Positions 49,890 to 58,820 of a stretch of 64,000 bases of DNA are shown here, in pieces (positions within the stretch are counted from its first letter, which is position 1; each line of letters starts with the position of its first letter). The DNA lies in contig CAZMGM010000001.1 of the NCBI GenBank assembly GCA_964565865.1, positions 1 to 64,000 of the forward strand. The letters are read 5' to 3'. The translations under genes and the position numbers were made by a program. The DNA comes from CBDAPI01 sp964565865. Its GTDB lineage: Bacteria; Acidobacteriota; UBA6911; RPQK01; CBDAPI01. The notes beneath the pieces are model-generated. The model searched no databases. It saw only the letters and a list, made by a program, of their open reading frames with translations, and was not told the origin of the DNA.

Positions 49890-50126
49890 CTAATCCCGAC
49901 CGATCTCGTCGAGTTCTTCCTTCTCCTGTGCGATTGTCTTACGAAGATCCTCTTCTTCGGCCTGGACTTCCCTTTCCCAGGTTCGCTTCAAGTCGTTACT
50001 GGCTCGCTTGAACTCGTTGAGACTCTTCCCCAGTGATCTTCCAATGTCGGGCAACTTCCTGGGTCCGAAGACCAAAAGGGCAACAACAAAAATGACGATG
50101 AGTTCGGGAAAGCCAAGTGGACCCAT
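49890..50126 (-). CDS. tatA: twin-arginine translocase TatA/TatB-type subunit
   Basis: A 78-residue protein with the TatA/B plan: N-terminal helix (PELIVIFVVALLVFGPRKLP), the FGP hinge and an amphipathic helix (DIGRSLGKSLNEFKRASND). The acidic C-terminus is TatA-like; TatA and TatB cannot be separated by this alone. It forms the pore-like assembly for folded proteins with TatC. The gene directly precedes tatC on the minus strand. Confidence 0.95.
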   Translation of the reverse strand: MGPLGFPELIVIFVVALLVFGPRKLPDIGRSLGKSLNEFKRASNDLKRTWEREVQAEEEDLRKTIAQEKEELDEIGRD

Positions 50127-50154
50127 AACGATTCCCCAGGTGTTCAGTGTAAGT

Positions 50155-50262
50155 CAGCCCTTGGAAGCAAGTCAATCCAACCAAAGCCTCCTCGTTCTGT
50201 GAAAATCGGACGCCTCTTCGGATTGCGTTCAATGAAGAAAGGAGCCCCTATTCCAAGGGCTG
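50155..50262. other. 12-bp inverted repeat enclosing 84 bases in the tatA-ctpA spacer
   Basis: The divergent spacer 50127-50438 (312 bp) holds CAGCCCTTGGAA (50155-50166) and its exact complement TTCCAAGGGCTG (50251-50262). A transcript would close as a 12-bp stem around an 84-base internal region with only weak pairing visible. It might be a structured RNA or a mobile remnant. Nearer ctpA, TATACT (50337-50342) is a possible -10; TTGACG at 50291 is too far to be its -35. Nothing else is recognised. Confidence 0.4.
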
Positions 50263-50438
50263 CATCTCAGAGTTAGTGACTGCCCGCTTCTTGACGCTGA
50301 GCCGCTGATAACGATTTCCTCAAGGGCCCCGGATGTTATACTGCTGCCGGTCGGCCACCAAGAGTAGTCGCGTTGGGAGCCACGCGGGGTTGCTCGCCAG
50401 GAAACTTGGTGCACCACGGGCTGCTCACTAGCAAATAC

Positions 50439-52049
50439 ATGCGGAATCGATTGCCCCTCGTTCTGTTCTTAACGGTTCTCCTCACCTCCACACTCGGAGG
50501 TTTGTTGGGTGACCGCGTCCGGGCCGGGTCTTCGGCTTACGACTCAGAGGAGTCGATCTTGCGGTTTGTCGAAGTCCTCGCACTGATTGAATCTCAGCAT
50601 GTACGTGAAGTGTCTTCCGAGAAACTGGTCGAGCACGCCATCCAGGGCCTGCTCAGAACCCTGGATCCCCACAGTTCTTTCTTCGCGACTCCAGATTACA
50701 GTCGTCTGCAGGAAGAGCAAAAGGGCAAATACTTCGGTCTGGGGATCACGATTCGGCCCGAGGCTCCCGGGTCCGGTCGGGTGCTGGTCGTCGAACCTCC
50801 GGTTCCAGGAACCCCCGCCTACAAAGCCGGGATCAAGGCCGGAGATGTCATCTCCGAAATCCGCGGCCAACCGATTGAGGACTGGGATATCAACGAAGAA
50901 GTGATTCCGAATCTCAAGGGGCCCAAAGGAACAACGGTTGACGTTACCGTTGAGCGGGCCGGTGAGACAAAGCCTCTTTACTTCACTGTTGAAAGAGACG
51001 AGATACCCCTGTTCACTATCAAGTACGCCTTTCAAATCCAACCGGGAGTCGGTTACATCCGAATCGACAAGTTCTCGGAGACCACGGGTCCCGAGCTAGA
51101 CAAGGCCTTGAAAAAAGTCCAGCAGGACGGAATGGAGTCATTGCTCCTTGACCTCCGTGGAAATCCCGGAGGAGCCTTAAAGGCTGCGATCGAAGTGTCC
51201 GACCGGTTCTTGGAGAGGGGTCAGCTGGTTGTCAGTACCCGGAGCCGCAAGAGCAAAAAACGGCTGTTCCGAACGACCCAGGGCAGCCGGGAACGGTATA
51301 CCATGATTGTCCTCATCGATCAAAGTAGTGCCAGTGCCAGCGAGATAGTGGCCGGCGCCCTCCAGGATCATAATCGGGCTCTGATCGTGGGAGAGACCAG
51401 TTTTGGCAAGGCCCTCGTCCAGACGATCTATCCGCTTGACGGAGGCAAACGTGGGCTGGCTCTGACCACCGGAAAGTACTACACACCAAACAACCGCCTC
51501 ATCCAGCGGGACTACTCAGATGGTTTTTATAACTACTTCTATAATCGCGACCGGACAGCTCAGGCCAGCTCTGGGAACCAGGCCACTGAAACCGATGGTG
51601 GAATCCAGCCTGACGCAATCGTCAGTCAGGAGGCTGGCTCCCCATTGTTTCGAAACATCGCCAGGCGGGACCTCTTCTATCAGTTTTCAAAGAGAATCTG
51701 GACGGGAGAAACCCAAAACAAGATTCCCTTTGAGAAGGTTCCTGATGACTATACAAACCTGAATCCTGTAGACAGACAAGCTTTGCTTCAGGAGACCGAG
51801 GTCACGCTCGGAATCGTTGAGGAATTCCGTACCTACTTGAGAGAACAGGGGCTAGAGTTTGAAGACCCGGATTTCGATGCTGATCTCAGAATCATAACCA
51901 ATCACCTCCAGCAGAGAATCTATCTCAAGCTTTTCGGCGATCAGGAATACTACCGCGTCTCACTCAAGCTTGACCGCCAGGTCCAGCAAGCCCTGGATTT
52001 GCTGCCCCGGGCTCGAACTCTCGTTGAGCAGTCTTTGACCAGTGGTTAA
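50439..52049 (+). CDS. ctpA: C-terminal processing peptidase (S41 family)
   Basis: A 536-residue exported protease. ATG 50439 begins a signal or anchor segment (RNRLPLVLFLTVLLTSTLGG). A PDZ domain follows the N-terminal helices (about 85-190: LGITIRPEAPGSGRVLVVE, GIKAGDVISEIRG). The S41 core has GYIRIDKFSETTG, LLLDLRGNPGGAL, the catalytic Ser299 in SSASASEIVAGAL and Lys324 in GETSFGKALVQ, 25 residues apart as in Prc/CtpA. It cleaves C-terminal tails of periplasmic proteins. The stop overlaps the GTG of the lytic transglycosylase, so the pair is coupled; both act in envelope turnover, where Prc-type proteases are known to control murein hydrolases. Confidence 0.95.
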   Translation: MRNRLPLVLFLTVLLTSTLGGLLGDRVRAGSSAYDSEESILRFVEVLALIESQHVREVSSEKLVEHAIQGLLRTLDPHSSFFATPDYSRLQEEQKGKYFGLGITIRPEAPGSGRVLVVEPPVPGTPAYKAGIKAGDVISEIRGQPIEDWDINEEVIPNLKGPKGTTVDVTVERAGETKPLYFTVERDEIPLFTIKYAFQIQPGVGYIRIDKFSETTGPELDKALKKVQQDGMESLLLDLRGNPGGALKAAIEVSDRFLERGQLVVSTRSRKSKKRLFRTTQGSRERYTMIVLIDQSSASASEIVAGALQDHNRALIVGETSFGKALVQTIYPLDGGKRGLALTTGKYYTPNNRLIQRDYSDGFYNYFYNRDRTAQASSGNQATETDGGIQPDAIVSQEAGSPLFRNIARRDLFYQFSKRIWTGETQNKIPFEKVPDDYTNLNPVDRQALLQETEVTLGIVEEFRTYLREQGLEFEDPDFDADLRIITNHLQQRIYLKLFGDQEYYRVSLKLDRQVQQALDLLPRARTLVEQSLTSG

Positions 52050-53814
52050 GGCCTCATCTCTAATTGCTTTTGGGCCTTCCTTTCTTCATCGTGTTCATAA
52101 AGTGAATCCTTGCGGTCGGTGTTTGCACCCAGGTTTTTCTCCTGTCCTCCTGCTTTCACTGTGGGCTACGTGCATGAGCTGTGCTCCCCGATCCACCCCT
52201 GCCACGATTCCAACGAAACATGCCGAAATGCCGGACTCGGCCAAGCAGACAGAAGCGACAAATCCGTCCCCACCGCCCGACCAGTCAGACCCTTCGCCGC
52301 AGGTAGAGTCCGATGAACCGGCTCCGATACTCCGTGACCCCGATCCAATCCAGGTCCTGGTAGAAAAGTCAGGGGCGAGAATAAAGCGGGCAGAGCACCG
52401 GTTCCAGGAAGGACGTCAGGAGGAGGCTCGACAGTATTTCGACCATATCTTGAGGGACTTGCGCGAGTCAGGGTTCCCTTTTTCCGAACATCCCCGCTTG
52501 ACCAAGGCCTACTACAGAATTGTGGCACGGATTCAGACTCTTGATGTGGAGGCCCTCGTTCGAACCAGCGCCAATTTCACACCCAAAACGGAGGAGGGCT
52601 TTCTCGACGAAATCACCCGACGCAATATTTTTGCGATAGAAGTGGATCCCGAGCTCGGAGAAATCGTCACTGAGGAACTCGAGCTGGGACGCTTTGACAT
52701 GCCGATGATCATCAACAAAAGGGTGGTCCGGTTCTTGGAATACTACATGGGGCCTGGTCGACACATTACAGAGCAGGGCTTGAAACGTTCCGGGAAATAC
52801 CTGTCTTATTTTCGTGAGGTCTTCAATCAAGAAGGAGTACCTCTGGATCTGATCTATCTGCCTCACGTGGAGAGCCTTTTCAAGGTCACTGCATACTCAC
52901 GGGCTCATGCTGCAGGTATCTGGCAGTTCATAGCTGGCACCGCCCGAACCTATGACCTGGAAGTCGGCTGGTGGGTTGATGAGCGCCACAACGTAGAACT
53001 GTCCACAGTGGCAGCCGCCCGGCACCTGAGGGATCTCTACGATGAGTTCGGAGACTGGTACCTGGCTCTGGCAGCCTACAACGCCGGTCCTGGAAGGGTT
53101 CGCCGAAACCTGAAGAGGTTTGGGAAAATTGATTACTGGACTATGGTCGAGAGAAAGTTACTGCCCCGCGAGTCACGCAATTATGTACCGGCTATCCTGG
53201 CCTCGATCCTCATTTACAAGCATCCTACAACGTATGGCTTTTCTGTCCAGACGGATGAGCCCCTGCAGTTCGAGACCATAGCCATCTCGCACCAGTTCGA
53301 TCTGCGGGTAATTGCCGAGATGATTGGAGTCGAGTCGGCCACTCTGGCAGAACTCAACCCGGAATTGAGACGCAGAATTACGCCTCACACGGATCAGCCC
53401 TACCAACTTCGGGTCCCTCCCGGTAAAGCTGAGCTTGCGGCTCGGCGCATTGCCGAAATTCCACCGGAGAAGCGTCTCCGAGTCCGCCACCACCGGGTCC
53501 AGAAGGGCGATACCCTGTGGCACCTCGCCCGAGGCTATCGCACCAGTATCGACGCAATCGTTCACATCAACCGAATCCATAACCCAAATCGTCTGCGGCT
53601 GGGGCAATTGTTGATCATTCCGCTTAAGCCGCATCGCGGCGGTGCGCAGACCCTGTCCCGCACTCCTTCAGATCCCTTCTATACCGTACGCAGCGGTGAT
53701 TCTCTTTACAAAATCGCTCGACGGTTCAGACTCCCCGTAAAACGCCTTGTAGCTCTGAACAAACTCACGAGGCAGGAAGTCATCTATCCAGGACAACGGC
53801 TGCGGCTGCGTTGA
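52042..53814 (+). CDS. MltD-like lytic transglycosylase with two LysM domains
   Basis: A 590-residue murein enzyme. The GTG at 52042 overlaps the ctpA stop by 8 bases; a later GTG (52102) also fits, and a hydrophobic segment with Cys (LLLSLWATCMSC) would then be the lipoprotein signal. The SLT domain (about 270-400) has IYLPHVESLFKVTAYS with the catalytic Glu, AAGIWQFIAGTARTYDL, DERHNVELSTVAAARHL and LALAAYNAGPGRV. Two LysM peptidoglycan-binding repeats close the protein (HRVQKGDTLWHLARGY and YTVRSGDSLYKIARRF). It cleaves glycan strands to form 1,6-anhydro ends. Coupling to ctpA suggests the protease limits its amount. Confidence 0.93.
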   Translation: MVKASSLIAFGPSFLHRVHKVNPCGRCLHPGFSPVLLLSLWATCMSCAPRSTPATIPTKHAEMPDSAKQTEATNPSPPPDQSDPSPQVESDEPAPILRDPDPIQVLVEKSGARIKRAEHRFQEGRQEEARQYFDHILRDLRESGFPFSEHPRLTKAYYRIVARIQTLDVEALVRTSANFTPKTEEGFLDEITRRNIFAIEVDPELGEIVTEELELGRFDMPMIINKRVVRFLEYYMGPGRHITEQGLKRSGKYLSYFREVFNQEGVPLDLIYLPHVESLFKVTAYSRAHAAGIWQFIAGTARTYDLEVGWWVDERHNVELSTVAAARHLRDLYDEFGDWYLALAAYNAGPGRVRRNLKRFGKIDYWTMVERKLLPRESRNYVPAILASILIYKHPTTYGFSVQTDEPLQFETIAISHQFDLRVIAEMIGVESATLAELNPELRRRITPHTDQPYQLRVPPGKAELAARRIAEIPPEKRLRVRHHRVQKGDTLWHLARGYRTSIDAIVHINRIHNPNRLRLGQLLIIPLKPHRGGAQTLSRTPSDPFYTVRSGDSLYKIARRFRLPVKRLVALNKLTRQEVIYPGQRLRLR

Positions 53815-53948
53815 CTGCTTTTCTGGATGCATGGTGGTGGCATTCCTGGAATGGCAACATTATCTTCCGTGAGCTGACCGCCACCGGCTATCTTCTCTCG
53901 GCCGCTCTGCTACCTCAAGTCCGAAAGAGGGCAATAGCAAATAGCCGA

Positions 53949-53984
53949 GGCCGACGGGTCTCGAGAACAGCTAGCCCATCGGCC
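53949..53984 (+). terminator. GC-rich stem-loop after the lytic transglycosylase gene
   Basis: GGCCGACGGG... (from 53949) pairs with AGCCCATCGGCC (53973-53984) with one mismatch and a 10-12 base loop, 135 bp after the stop and before the aminotransferase promoter. No strong T tract follows. Confidence 0.35.
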
Positions 53985-54024
53985 CCAAGCCGCGAGGAGG
54001 TAGCACCAAAAACCGGAAACCAGT

Positions 54025-54052
54025 TTAGACAACAACCCTCTTTCTGTATAAT
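54025..54052 (+). promoter_or_regulatory. promoter of the aminotransferase gene, near-leaderless
   Basis: TTAGAC (54025-54030) and a perfect TATAAT (54047-54052) are 16 bases apart. The ATG follows at 54062, so the transcript should start within about 3 bases of it and no Shine-Dalgarno can be on the mRNA. Confidence 0.6.
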
Positions 54053-54061
54053 CGGCTGCTT

Positions 54062-55255
54062 ATGAGATTTGCACAAAGACTAGGTGGCATCACTGCCTCG
54101 CCGACTATTGCTGTAATGCAGGAAGCCCTCAAGCTGAAGGCACAGGGCATCGATGTCATTGACCTGGGTCCGGGGGAACCAGACTTCCCAACACCCGATC
54201 CGATCAAGGCGGCTGCTATAGCAGCGATTGAAAACAACTTCACCAATTACACTCCGACCATTGGAACAGCGGAACTACGAAAAGGAGTCGCGAACCACTT
54301 TAACCGGGCCTGGGACTGCGAGTTTGAAGCTGCCCATGTCGCCCTCTCCTCTGGCGCTAAGCACACAATTCACAATCTTTGTATGAGTTGCTTCCAAGAA
54401 GGTGACGAAGTCCTCATCCCGGCCCCCTACTGGGTCACCTTTCCGGAAGTGGTCAAGGTCACAGAAGCAACCCCGCATATTATCGAAACTCGAGAGGAGG
54501 ACAACTTCGAGCTCCGTCCCGAGGTAGTCGAAAAGGCGATCGGGCCGCGCACAAAAGGCTTAATCCTTAACACACCCAATAACCCCACGGGAGCCGTCAT
54601 CCCACAGGCTTCCCTGGAGGAGATCTATCGAATCTGCCAGGAGCGTTCTGTGCTCCTCCTGTCGGATGAGACTTATGACTGCTTCGTCTACGGTGGAGAC
54701 CGGCATTTCTCGATTGCAGCCATGGCTAACCCAGACGATCCACACTTTGCCATCATCAGTTCTTTCTCGAAAACTTACTCGATGACAGGCTGGAGGGTCG
54801 GATACTGTATTACGGCGGCGGAACGAATCAAGAAAATGGCCGACTACCAGAGCCATGAGTCCGGCAACCCCGTCTCCATTTCCCAAAAAGCGGCCCTGGC
54901 GGCCCTTTCACTCGATCCCTTGGTGATAACAGAAATGACCGATGAGTATTGCTACAGGAGGGATCTGGTTCTTGAATTAGTAGGACAAATACCGGGTGTC
55001 TCGTGCGCCCAGCCAAAGGGCGCTTTCTATGCTTATCCAAACGTATCCAAAGCCATGCGGTTGACGGGATGTGAAACCTCGGTCGACTTCTCACGGCTGC
55101 TCATCAAGGAGGCCCGGGTGGCTACCGTACCGGGGTCTGCTTTTGGAACCGAAGGTTATATCCGTCTTTCGTACGCCACCTCTCGGGAGAACCTTCGCGA
55201 GGGGCTTACGCGCATGAGGCGGCTGGTGGAACGCTTCACTGTGTCTGCGGGCTGA
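54062..55255 (+). CDS. class I pyridoxal-phosphate aminotransferase (aspartate type)
   Basis: A 397-residue fold-type I aminotransferase of the aspartate/prephenate aminotransferase group. Signature parts are IDLGPGEPDFPTPDPI, NYTPTIGTAELRKG, LNTPNNPTGAVI (Asn for PLP), SDETYDCF, the Schiff-base Lys237 in SSFSKTYSMTGWRVGY, and the substrate Arg in IRLSYATSRENL. It transfers an amino group between an amino acid (probably Asp, possibly prephenate or a neutral one) and 2-oxoglutarate in the cytoplasm. It is monocistronic by appearance, with the promoter just in front and convergent trmJ behind. Confidence 0.92.
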   Translation: MRFAQRLGGITASPTIAVMQEALKLKAQGIDVIDLGPGEPDFPTPDPIKAAAIAAIENNFTNYTPTIGTAELRKGVANHFNRAWDCEFEAAHVALSSGAKHTIHNLCMSCFQEGDEVLIPAPYWVTFPEVVKVTEATPHIIETREEDNFELRPEVVEKAIGPRTKGLILNTPNNPTGAVIPQASLEEIYRICQERSVLLLSDETYDCFVYGGDRHFSIAAMANPDDPHFAIISSFSKTYSMTGWRVGYCITAAERIKKMADYQSHESGNPVSISQKAALAALSLDPLVITEMTDEYCYRRDLVLELVGQIPGVSCAQPKGAFYAYPNVSKAMRLTGCETSVDFSRLLIKEARVATVPGSAFGTEGYIRLSYATSRENLREGLTRMRRLVERFTVSAG

Positions 55256-55354
55256 ATCTCCGGACGAGGAAGTCTTCACCACCAAGGAACCAGGGACACA
55301 GATCATTCTCTCTATGTTCTTCCCGTCCCTGTAGTGAAAACCGGGGGGAGGGCA

Positions 55355-56122
55355 TTAAGGCTTCCGGATGTCAGCCGGGGGGCGCAGTCGGCCTGCCCGT
55401 ATGTACCAGTCCAGCTGTCCTACCATGCCGCGGAGGATTTTCAGATCGCGCTCCGTCAGATCGGGCTGATTGAGGATGCCACGAATGGCATTCATGATGT
55501 GTTCGGGATTCGATTCACTCAGGAAACCGATCTCAATCAGGACTTGCTTCAGGTCCTCATAGAAAGACTCCCGCTCGGCCATCGATACCAATCGCCTTTT
55601 TTCCCGAAACAGCCGTGGCGAAACCCGGGAGATCTCGTAAAGCAGAATGGCAACTGCCTTGGAGATGTTGAGGACCGGGTATTCAGGATTGGAAGGTATG
55701 GAGACCCGAAACTGGCAGCGCGCAAGCTGCTGCTCACTCAATCCGGATCTTTCCGGTCCAAAGACGAGTCCGATCCGATTCTCTGGAGCATATTCGCGGA
55801 TCCGATGGGCTGCTCGACAGGGATCCAGAACCTTGCCCCGCTCCAGTCTCTCTCGACCAGAAGTTGTCCCAAACAGGATCTGCTCATCGGCAATCGCCTC
55901 GCTCAAATCGTTGAATCTGCGGGCGCCTTGTATGAGATCAAAGGCCCGACCCGCCATCCTCCGGCAATCCTCATCATCGGGTCGGTTCACGGTCACCAGT
56001 TTGAGGACCTGAAATCCCAGATTCTTCATAACCCGGGCAATCGAGCCCACGTTTCCCGGACTGACGGTGTTCACCAGGATAACGGACAGGTTGGCAAGCC
56101 CTGGAAAGGCAGGCTTTGTCAT
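55355..56122 (-). CDS. trmJ: tRNA (cytidine/uridine-2'-O-)-methyltransferase, TrmJ-like
   Basis: A 255-residue SPOUT RNA methyltransferase. The start phrase SVILVNTVSPGNVGSIARVM, then MAGRAFDLIQGARRFNDLSEAI, LVFGPERSGLSEQQL (SAM knot) and IPSNPEYPVLNISKAVAILLYEI match TrmJ, which methylates the ribose of position 32 in tRNA. The C-terminal tail with IRGILNQPDLTERDLKILRGMVGQ is the TrmJ extension. A good -10 lies 7 bases before the ATG on the minus strand, so the mRNA should be leaderless. Confidence 0.9.
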   Translation of the reverse strand: MTKPAFPGLANLSVILVNTVSPGNVGSIARVMKNLGFQVLKLVTVNRPDDEDCRRMAGRAFDLIQGARRFNDLSEAIADEQILFGTTSGRERLERGKVLDPCRAAHRIREYAPENRIGLVFGPERSGLSEQQLARCQFRVSIPSNPEYPVLNISKAVAILLYEISRVSPRLFREKRRLVSMAERESFYEDLKQVLIEIGFLSESNPEHIMNAIRGILNQPDLTERDLKILRGMVGQLDWYIRAGRLRPPADIRKP

Positions 56123-56129
56123 TGCCGAA

Positions 56130-56158
56130 AATATACCATCGGGGAACCCCAGATGGAA
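56130..56158 (-). promoter_or_regulatory. promoter of trmJ, predicted leaderless
   Basis: On the minus strand TTCCAT (56158-56153), a 17-base spacer and TATATT (56135-56130) stand so that transcription would begin at or one base before the A of the ATG (56122). Confidence 0.5.
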
Positions 56159-56282
56159 AAAGCTCCGCTAACTAGTCCCGTTTCCCGGAGGCCCGCATGG
56201 TCGCTCTTCCCAAGGTGTCCCCCACTGGCGTTCCACATTTCAGGTTTCTCGCACCTTCAACGAGCAACGTGTTCTCCCCCGA

Positions 56283-57532
56283 TCACTCCCCTTGAGGGTT
56301 CTTAATGATCCCCATTTGGGAGAACACAAGCCCCGTAAGTAGTTTTGGAAAGAAATCAGTCGATTTCTGGGGCATCATTAGCCCATCGTCAGAGCAGCGT
56401 CGGACCTGTTCCAGCGTGGTCGGACTGAGCAGGAAACCGAGCTGGTAGATTCCACTGCGAATATCCTCGGCAAGCCTTTCGGCGTCACGGAAGTAGTCCA
56501 CGTGACTCTGAGCAGCCAGCTCCTTCGTCCCGATCCCCAGAAACGGTTCCAGGATCGCAAGATGGAGAAGGTTGACATCGAGTGTGGCAGAGCTTTGAGG
56601 GAGATTCTGGAGAGATGACGGCATCTTGCTCCGCGGTCGGATCGACCAGGCATCGAGCGAACTGCCGGAGAGCATCCCGATGGTCCGCGGATTGTGTTGC
56701 AGGCTTCCTCGCAGTGAATCCAGCGAAGGCAGGGGTTTGACTTCGAACTCGTTCTTCAGAACACTCAACAAGCGCTGTATATCAAAGCTGGCCAGGTCCC
56801 GAACCGCACGATGCGTAGGGAGGATCCGGAGGCCCGGACTCTCCATGTTGAAGAGGGCCATCATCCGCTTGTCAAAGCTCTCGACACCTTCCGGCCGCCA
56901 TCCCTTTTCCCTGCACTCCTGCATGAACTGGACAGCCGTTTGAAAGCGGTGGTGACCATCGGCGATGTAGAAGGTGCGAGGCAACAGGGCCTCGTTGAGT
57001 TTATCCTGGGCGCCCCGGTCGGGGATTTTCCACAGACAGTGCCGGAAACCCCAATCGTCCTCGACATCCAGGTCGGGGGGGCGGGCCTCCACAATGCCTG
57101 CCAGAAGCAAATCGGTACGCCGGGAAGGGTTTCAGTCGAGCGGAGAAGCTGCAGTCGATCCAGGAGAGGGCCCGACATTGTTTTCTCGTGGCCCTTCACT
57201 TCCCCTGCCCTCTCTTGAATCGGCACTAGTCCGATGACGCCGGTGCGTTCGACGGTCTGGTTCTCCCACGTGTAGCATTGCCTGTAGGCATAAAGACAGG
57301 GTGGATCGTCCCGGCGCAGGGCACCCAGCCGCATCCATTCGTCCAGTTTTCCTGCCGCTGCTCGGTAGTCGCTGTTCACGATCAAATGGGAAACGTTGAA
57401 GGGGCTCCGGCCCAGATAGTCCTGCCGCAGAGTGTCTGAGATTTTGTCGTAGGGCTGGGTGACGACCCGATCCAGAGGCCCTACGATCTTAGGGTTGAAA
57501 CGGTGGCCTCGAAAAGCAAACAGTGCCGGCAT
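56283..57532 (-). pseudogene. DUF1015-family gene with one frameshift
   Basis: Two overlapping minus-strand frames together give a DUF1015 protein of about the usual 415 residues. The first (from ATG 57532) has MPALFAFRGHRFNP, VTQPYDKI and VIGLVPIQE...HEKTMSGPLLDRLQLLRSTE. The second resumes LLLAGIVEARPPDLDV, WKIPD, YIADGHHRFQTAVQFM (the core motif) and RILPTHR. Adding one base to the GG/CC run at 57114-57115 joins them as LPGVPDLLLAGIVEA. The family is of unknown function (a HTH/kinase-like fold has been suggested). It may be inactive, or the break may be an assembly error. Confidence 0.75.
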
Positions 57533-57536
57533 CCAG

Positions 57537-57701
57537 TCATTGTGCCACCTGCAGGCTGGCACTGACCAGCCCTGAGAGCGTCCGGATCACAGTCGCCACA
57601 ATTGGAACGTCGCTGCTGATGAGGATGCGCCCGGCCAGGGTTGCGGGAGAGCCTGGAAACAGGCCCGGAACAAAAGCGGCTATGTGAGTTCCAGAGTCCA
57701 T
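57537..57701 (-). pseudogene. 54-residue C-terminal domain remnant
   Basis: The frame from ATG 57701 to TGA 57539-57537 reads MDSGTHIAAFVPGLFPGSPA...LAGRILISSDVPIVATVIRT. This resembles the tail domain often found at the end of secreted acidobacterial proteins (HIAxFVxExFPG...ISSxxPI). A stop lies in frame just upstream, so it is a leftover piece rather than a whole gene. The resemblance is from memory. Confidence 0.35.
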
Positions 57702-57917
57702 TACGGTCTAGGAAACTCCTAAAACTTCATTCTTCGTGTCCACGACCTGCTCGGAGTCCCTGGAAATGGAACAACCGTGAGGAGATGTTCTCACTGCCAT
57801 TTTTTCACAGTCATTAAAAAAAGGAGGGATTCTCTCAACTTCTACATTATAATCCGCCTGGTTACGCCCCCGGACCGGGCAGGCTTTCGGATCTCCGCCC
57901 GAGAGAGGATAGAAGCG

Positions 57918-58673
57918 ATGAGAACCAAAGTGACCCTATCGGAGAAGCAAGCAGCAAAGAGGGGTAGCCTGTCGGGGAAACGGGCCATCGTAACCGGAGG
58001 CAGTCGAGGCATCGGTTTTCGGATAGCAAAGTCTCTAGTCTCGAAAGATGTTCGTACTGTGATCTGTGCCCGTTCCAGGGGTGCCTTGAGCGAAGCTGCC
58101 GGCCAACTTTCAACTACGGGCAATGAGGTCTTGTGGAAAGTCTGCGATGTGGGTCGTGTCGAGCAGGTTGAGGAACTGGTTCGTTTCTCAGACAAGCAAC
58201 TGGGCGGGATCGATATCCTGATCAACAATGCTGGCACAGGCACCTTTCTCCCGGTCAGCGAGATGACACCCGAAGAGTGGCATTCAGTGTTGCGCACTAA
58301 CCTGGCCTCTCTTTTTTTCACCTGCCACTACACGTTACCGATCAGGCGCGGGGAGGGGGGAGGGTTTATCGTCAATATCGGGAGTCTCGCCGGGAAAAAC
58401 GCCTTTCCCAGAGGTGCTGCCTACTGCGCCTCCAAGTTTGGACTCAAGGCTTTCAGCGAGGCTTTAATGCAGGAGGTCCGCTACGATGACATCCGGGTCT
58501 CGTACATTATGCCCGGTAGCGTAAACACTGAATTCAGCGGAACTACTCCAGATCAGGAGTCCTGGAAACTCTCTGGCCAGGACGTGGCGGACGTGGTCAT
58601 CGACACTTTGCAAAGAGATCCCCGCTGCTTGACAAGCCGGATCGAAATGCGTCCCTCCAAGCCACCGCAGTGA
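57918..58673 (+). CDS. SDR-family short-chain dehydrogenase
   Basis: A 251-residue classical short-chain dehydrogenase. The start is ATG 57918 with GAGAGGA upstream; the open frame left of it lacks protein character. Motifs: VTGGSRGIGFRIA near residue 23, LINNAGTG, the catalytic Ser in VNIGSLAGKN, and Tyr/Lys in AAYCASKFGLKAF. The PGSVNTEF phrase is typical of FabG-like members. TATAAT at 57848-57853 is a possible -10. The substrate is not evident, and it stands alone. Confidence 0.87.
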   Translation: MRTKVTLSEKQAAKRGSLSGKRAIVTGGSRGIGFRIAKSLVSKDVRTVICARSRGALSEAAGQLSTTGNEVLWKVCDVGRVEQVEELVRFSDKQLGGIDILINNAGTGTFLPVSEMTPEEWHSVLRTNLASLFFTCHYTLPIRRGEGGGFIVNIGSLAGKNAFPRGAAYCASKFGLKAFSEALMQEVRYDDIRVSYIMPGSVNTEFSGTTPDQESWKLSGQDVADVVIDTLQRDPRCLTSRIEMRPSKPPQ

Positions 58674-58820
58674 CTCCAGGCTCCGAGTTGCCCACTTCGC
58701 TCACTGCCACTTCTGACGAGATGGCTCGCGTGGTAACAAGCGCGTCGCTTACGAGAGCCGATGCCATTCAACCCACGACTTGCGATTTCTGACTCCAACT
58801 TGAGAGCTTGGCCCGTCAAC

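Noticed and set aside
55291..55331. 7-bp inverted repeat CAGGGAC / GTCCCTG as terminator between aminotransferase and trmJ
   Set aside because: The loop is 27 bases and there is no T tract; too weak to list.
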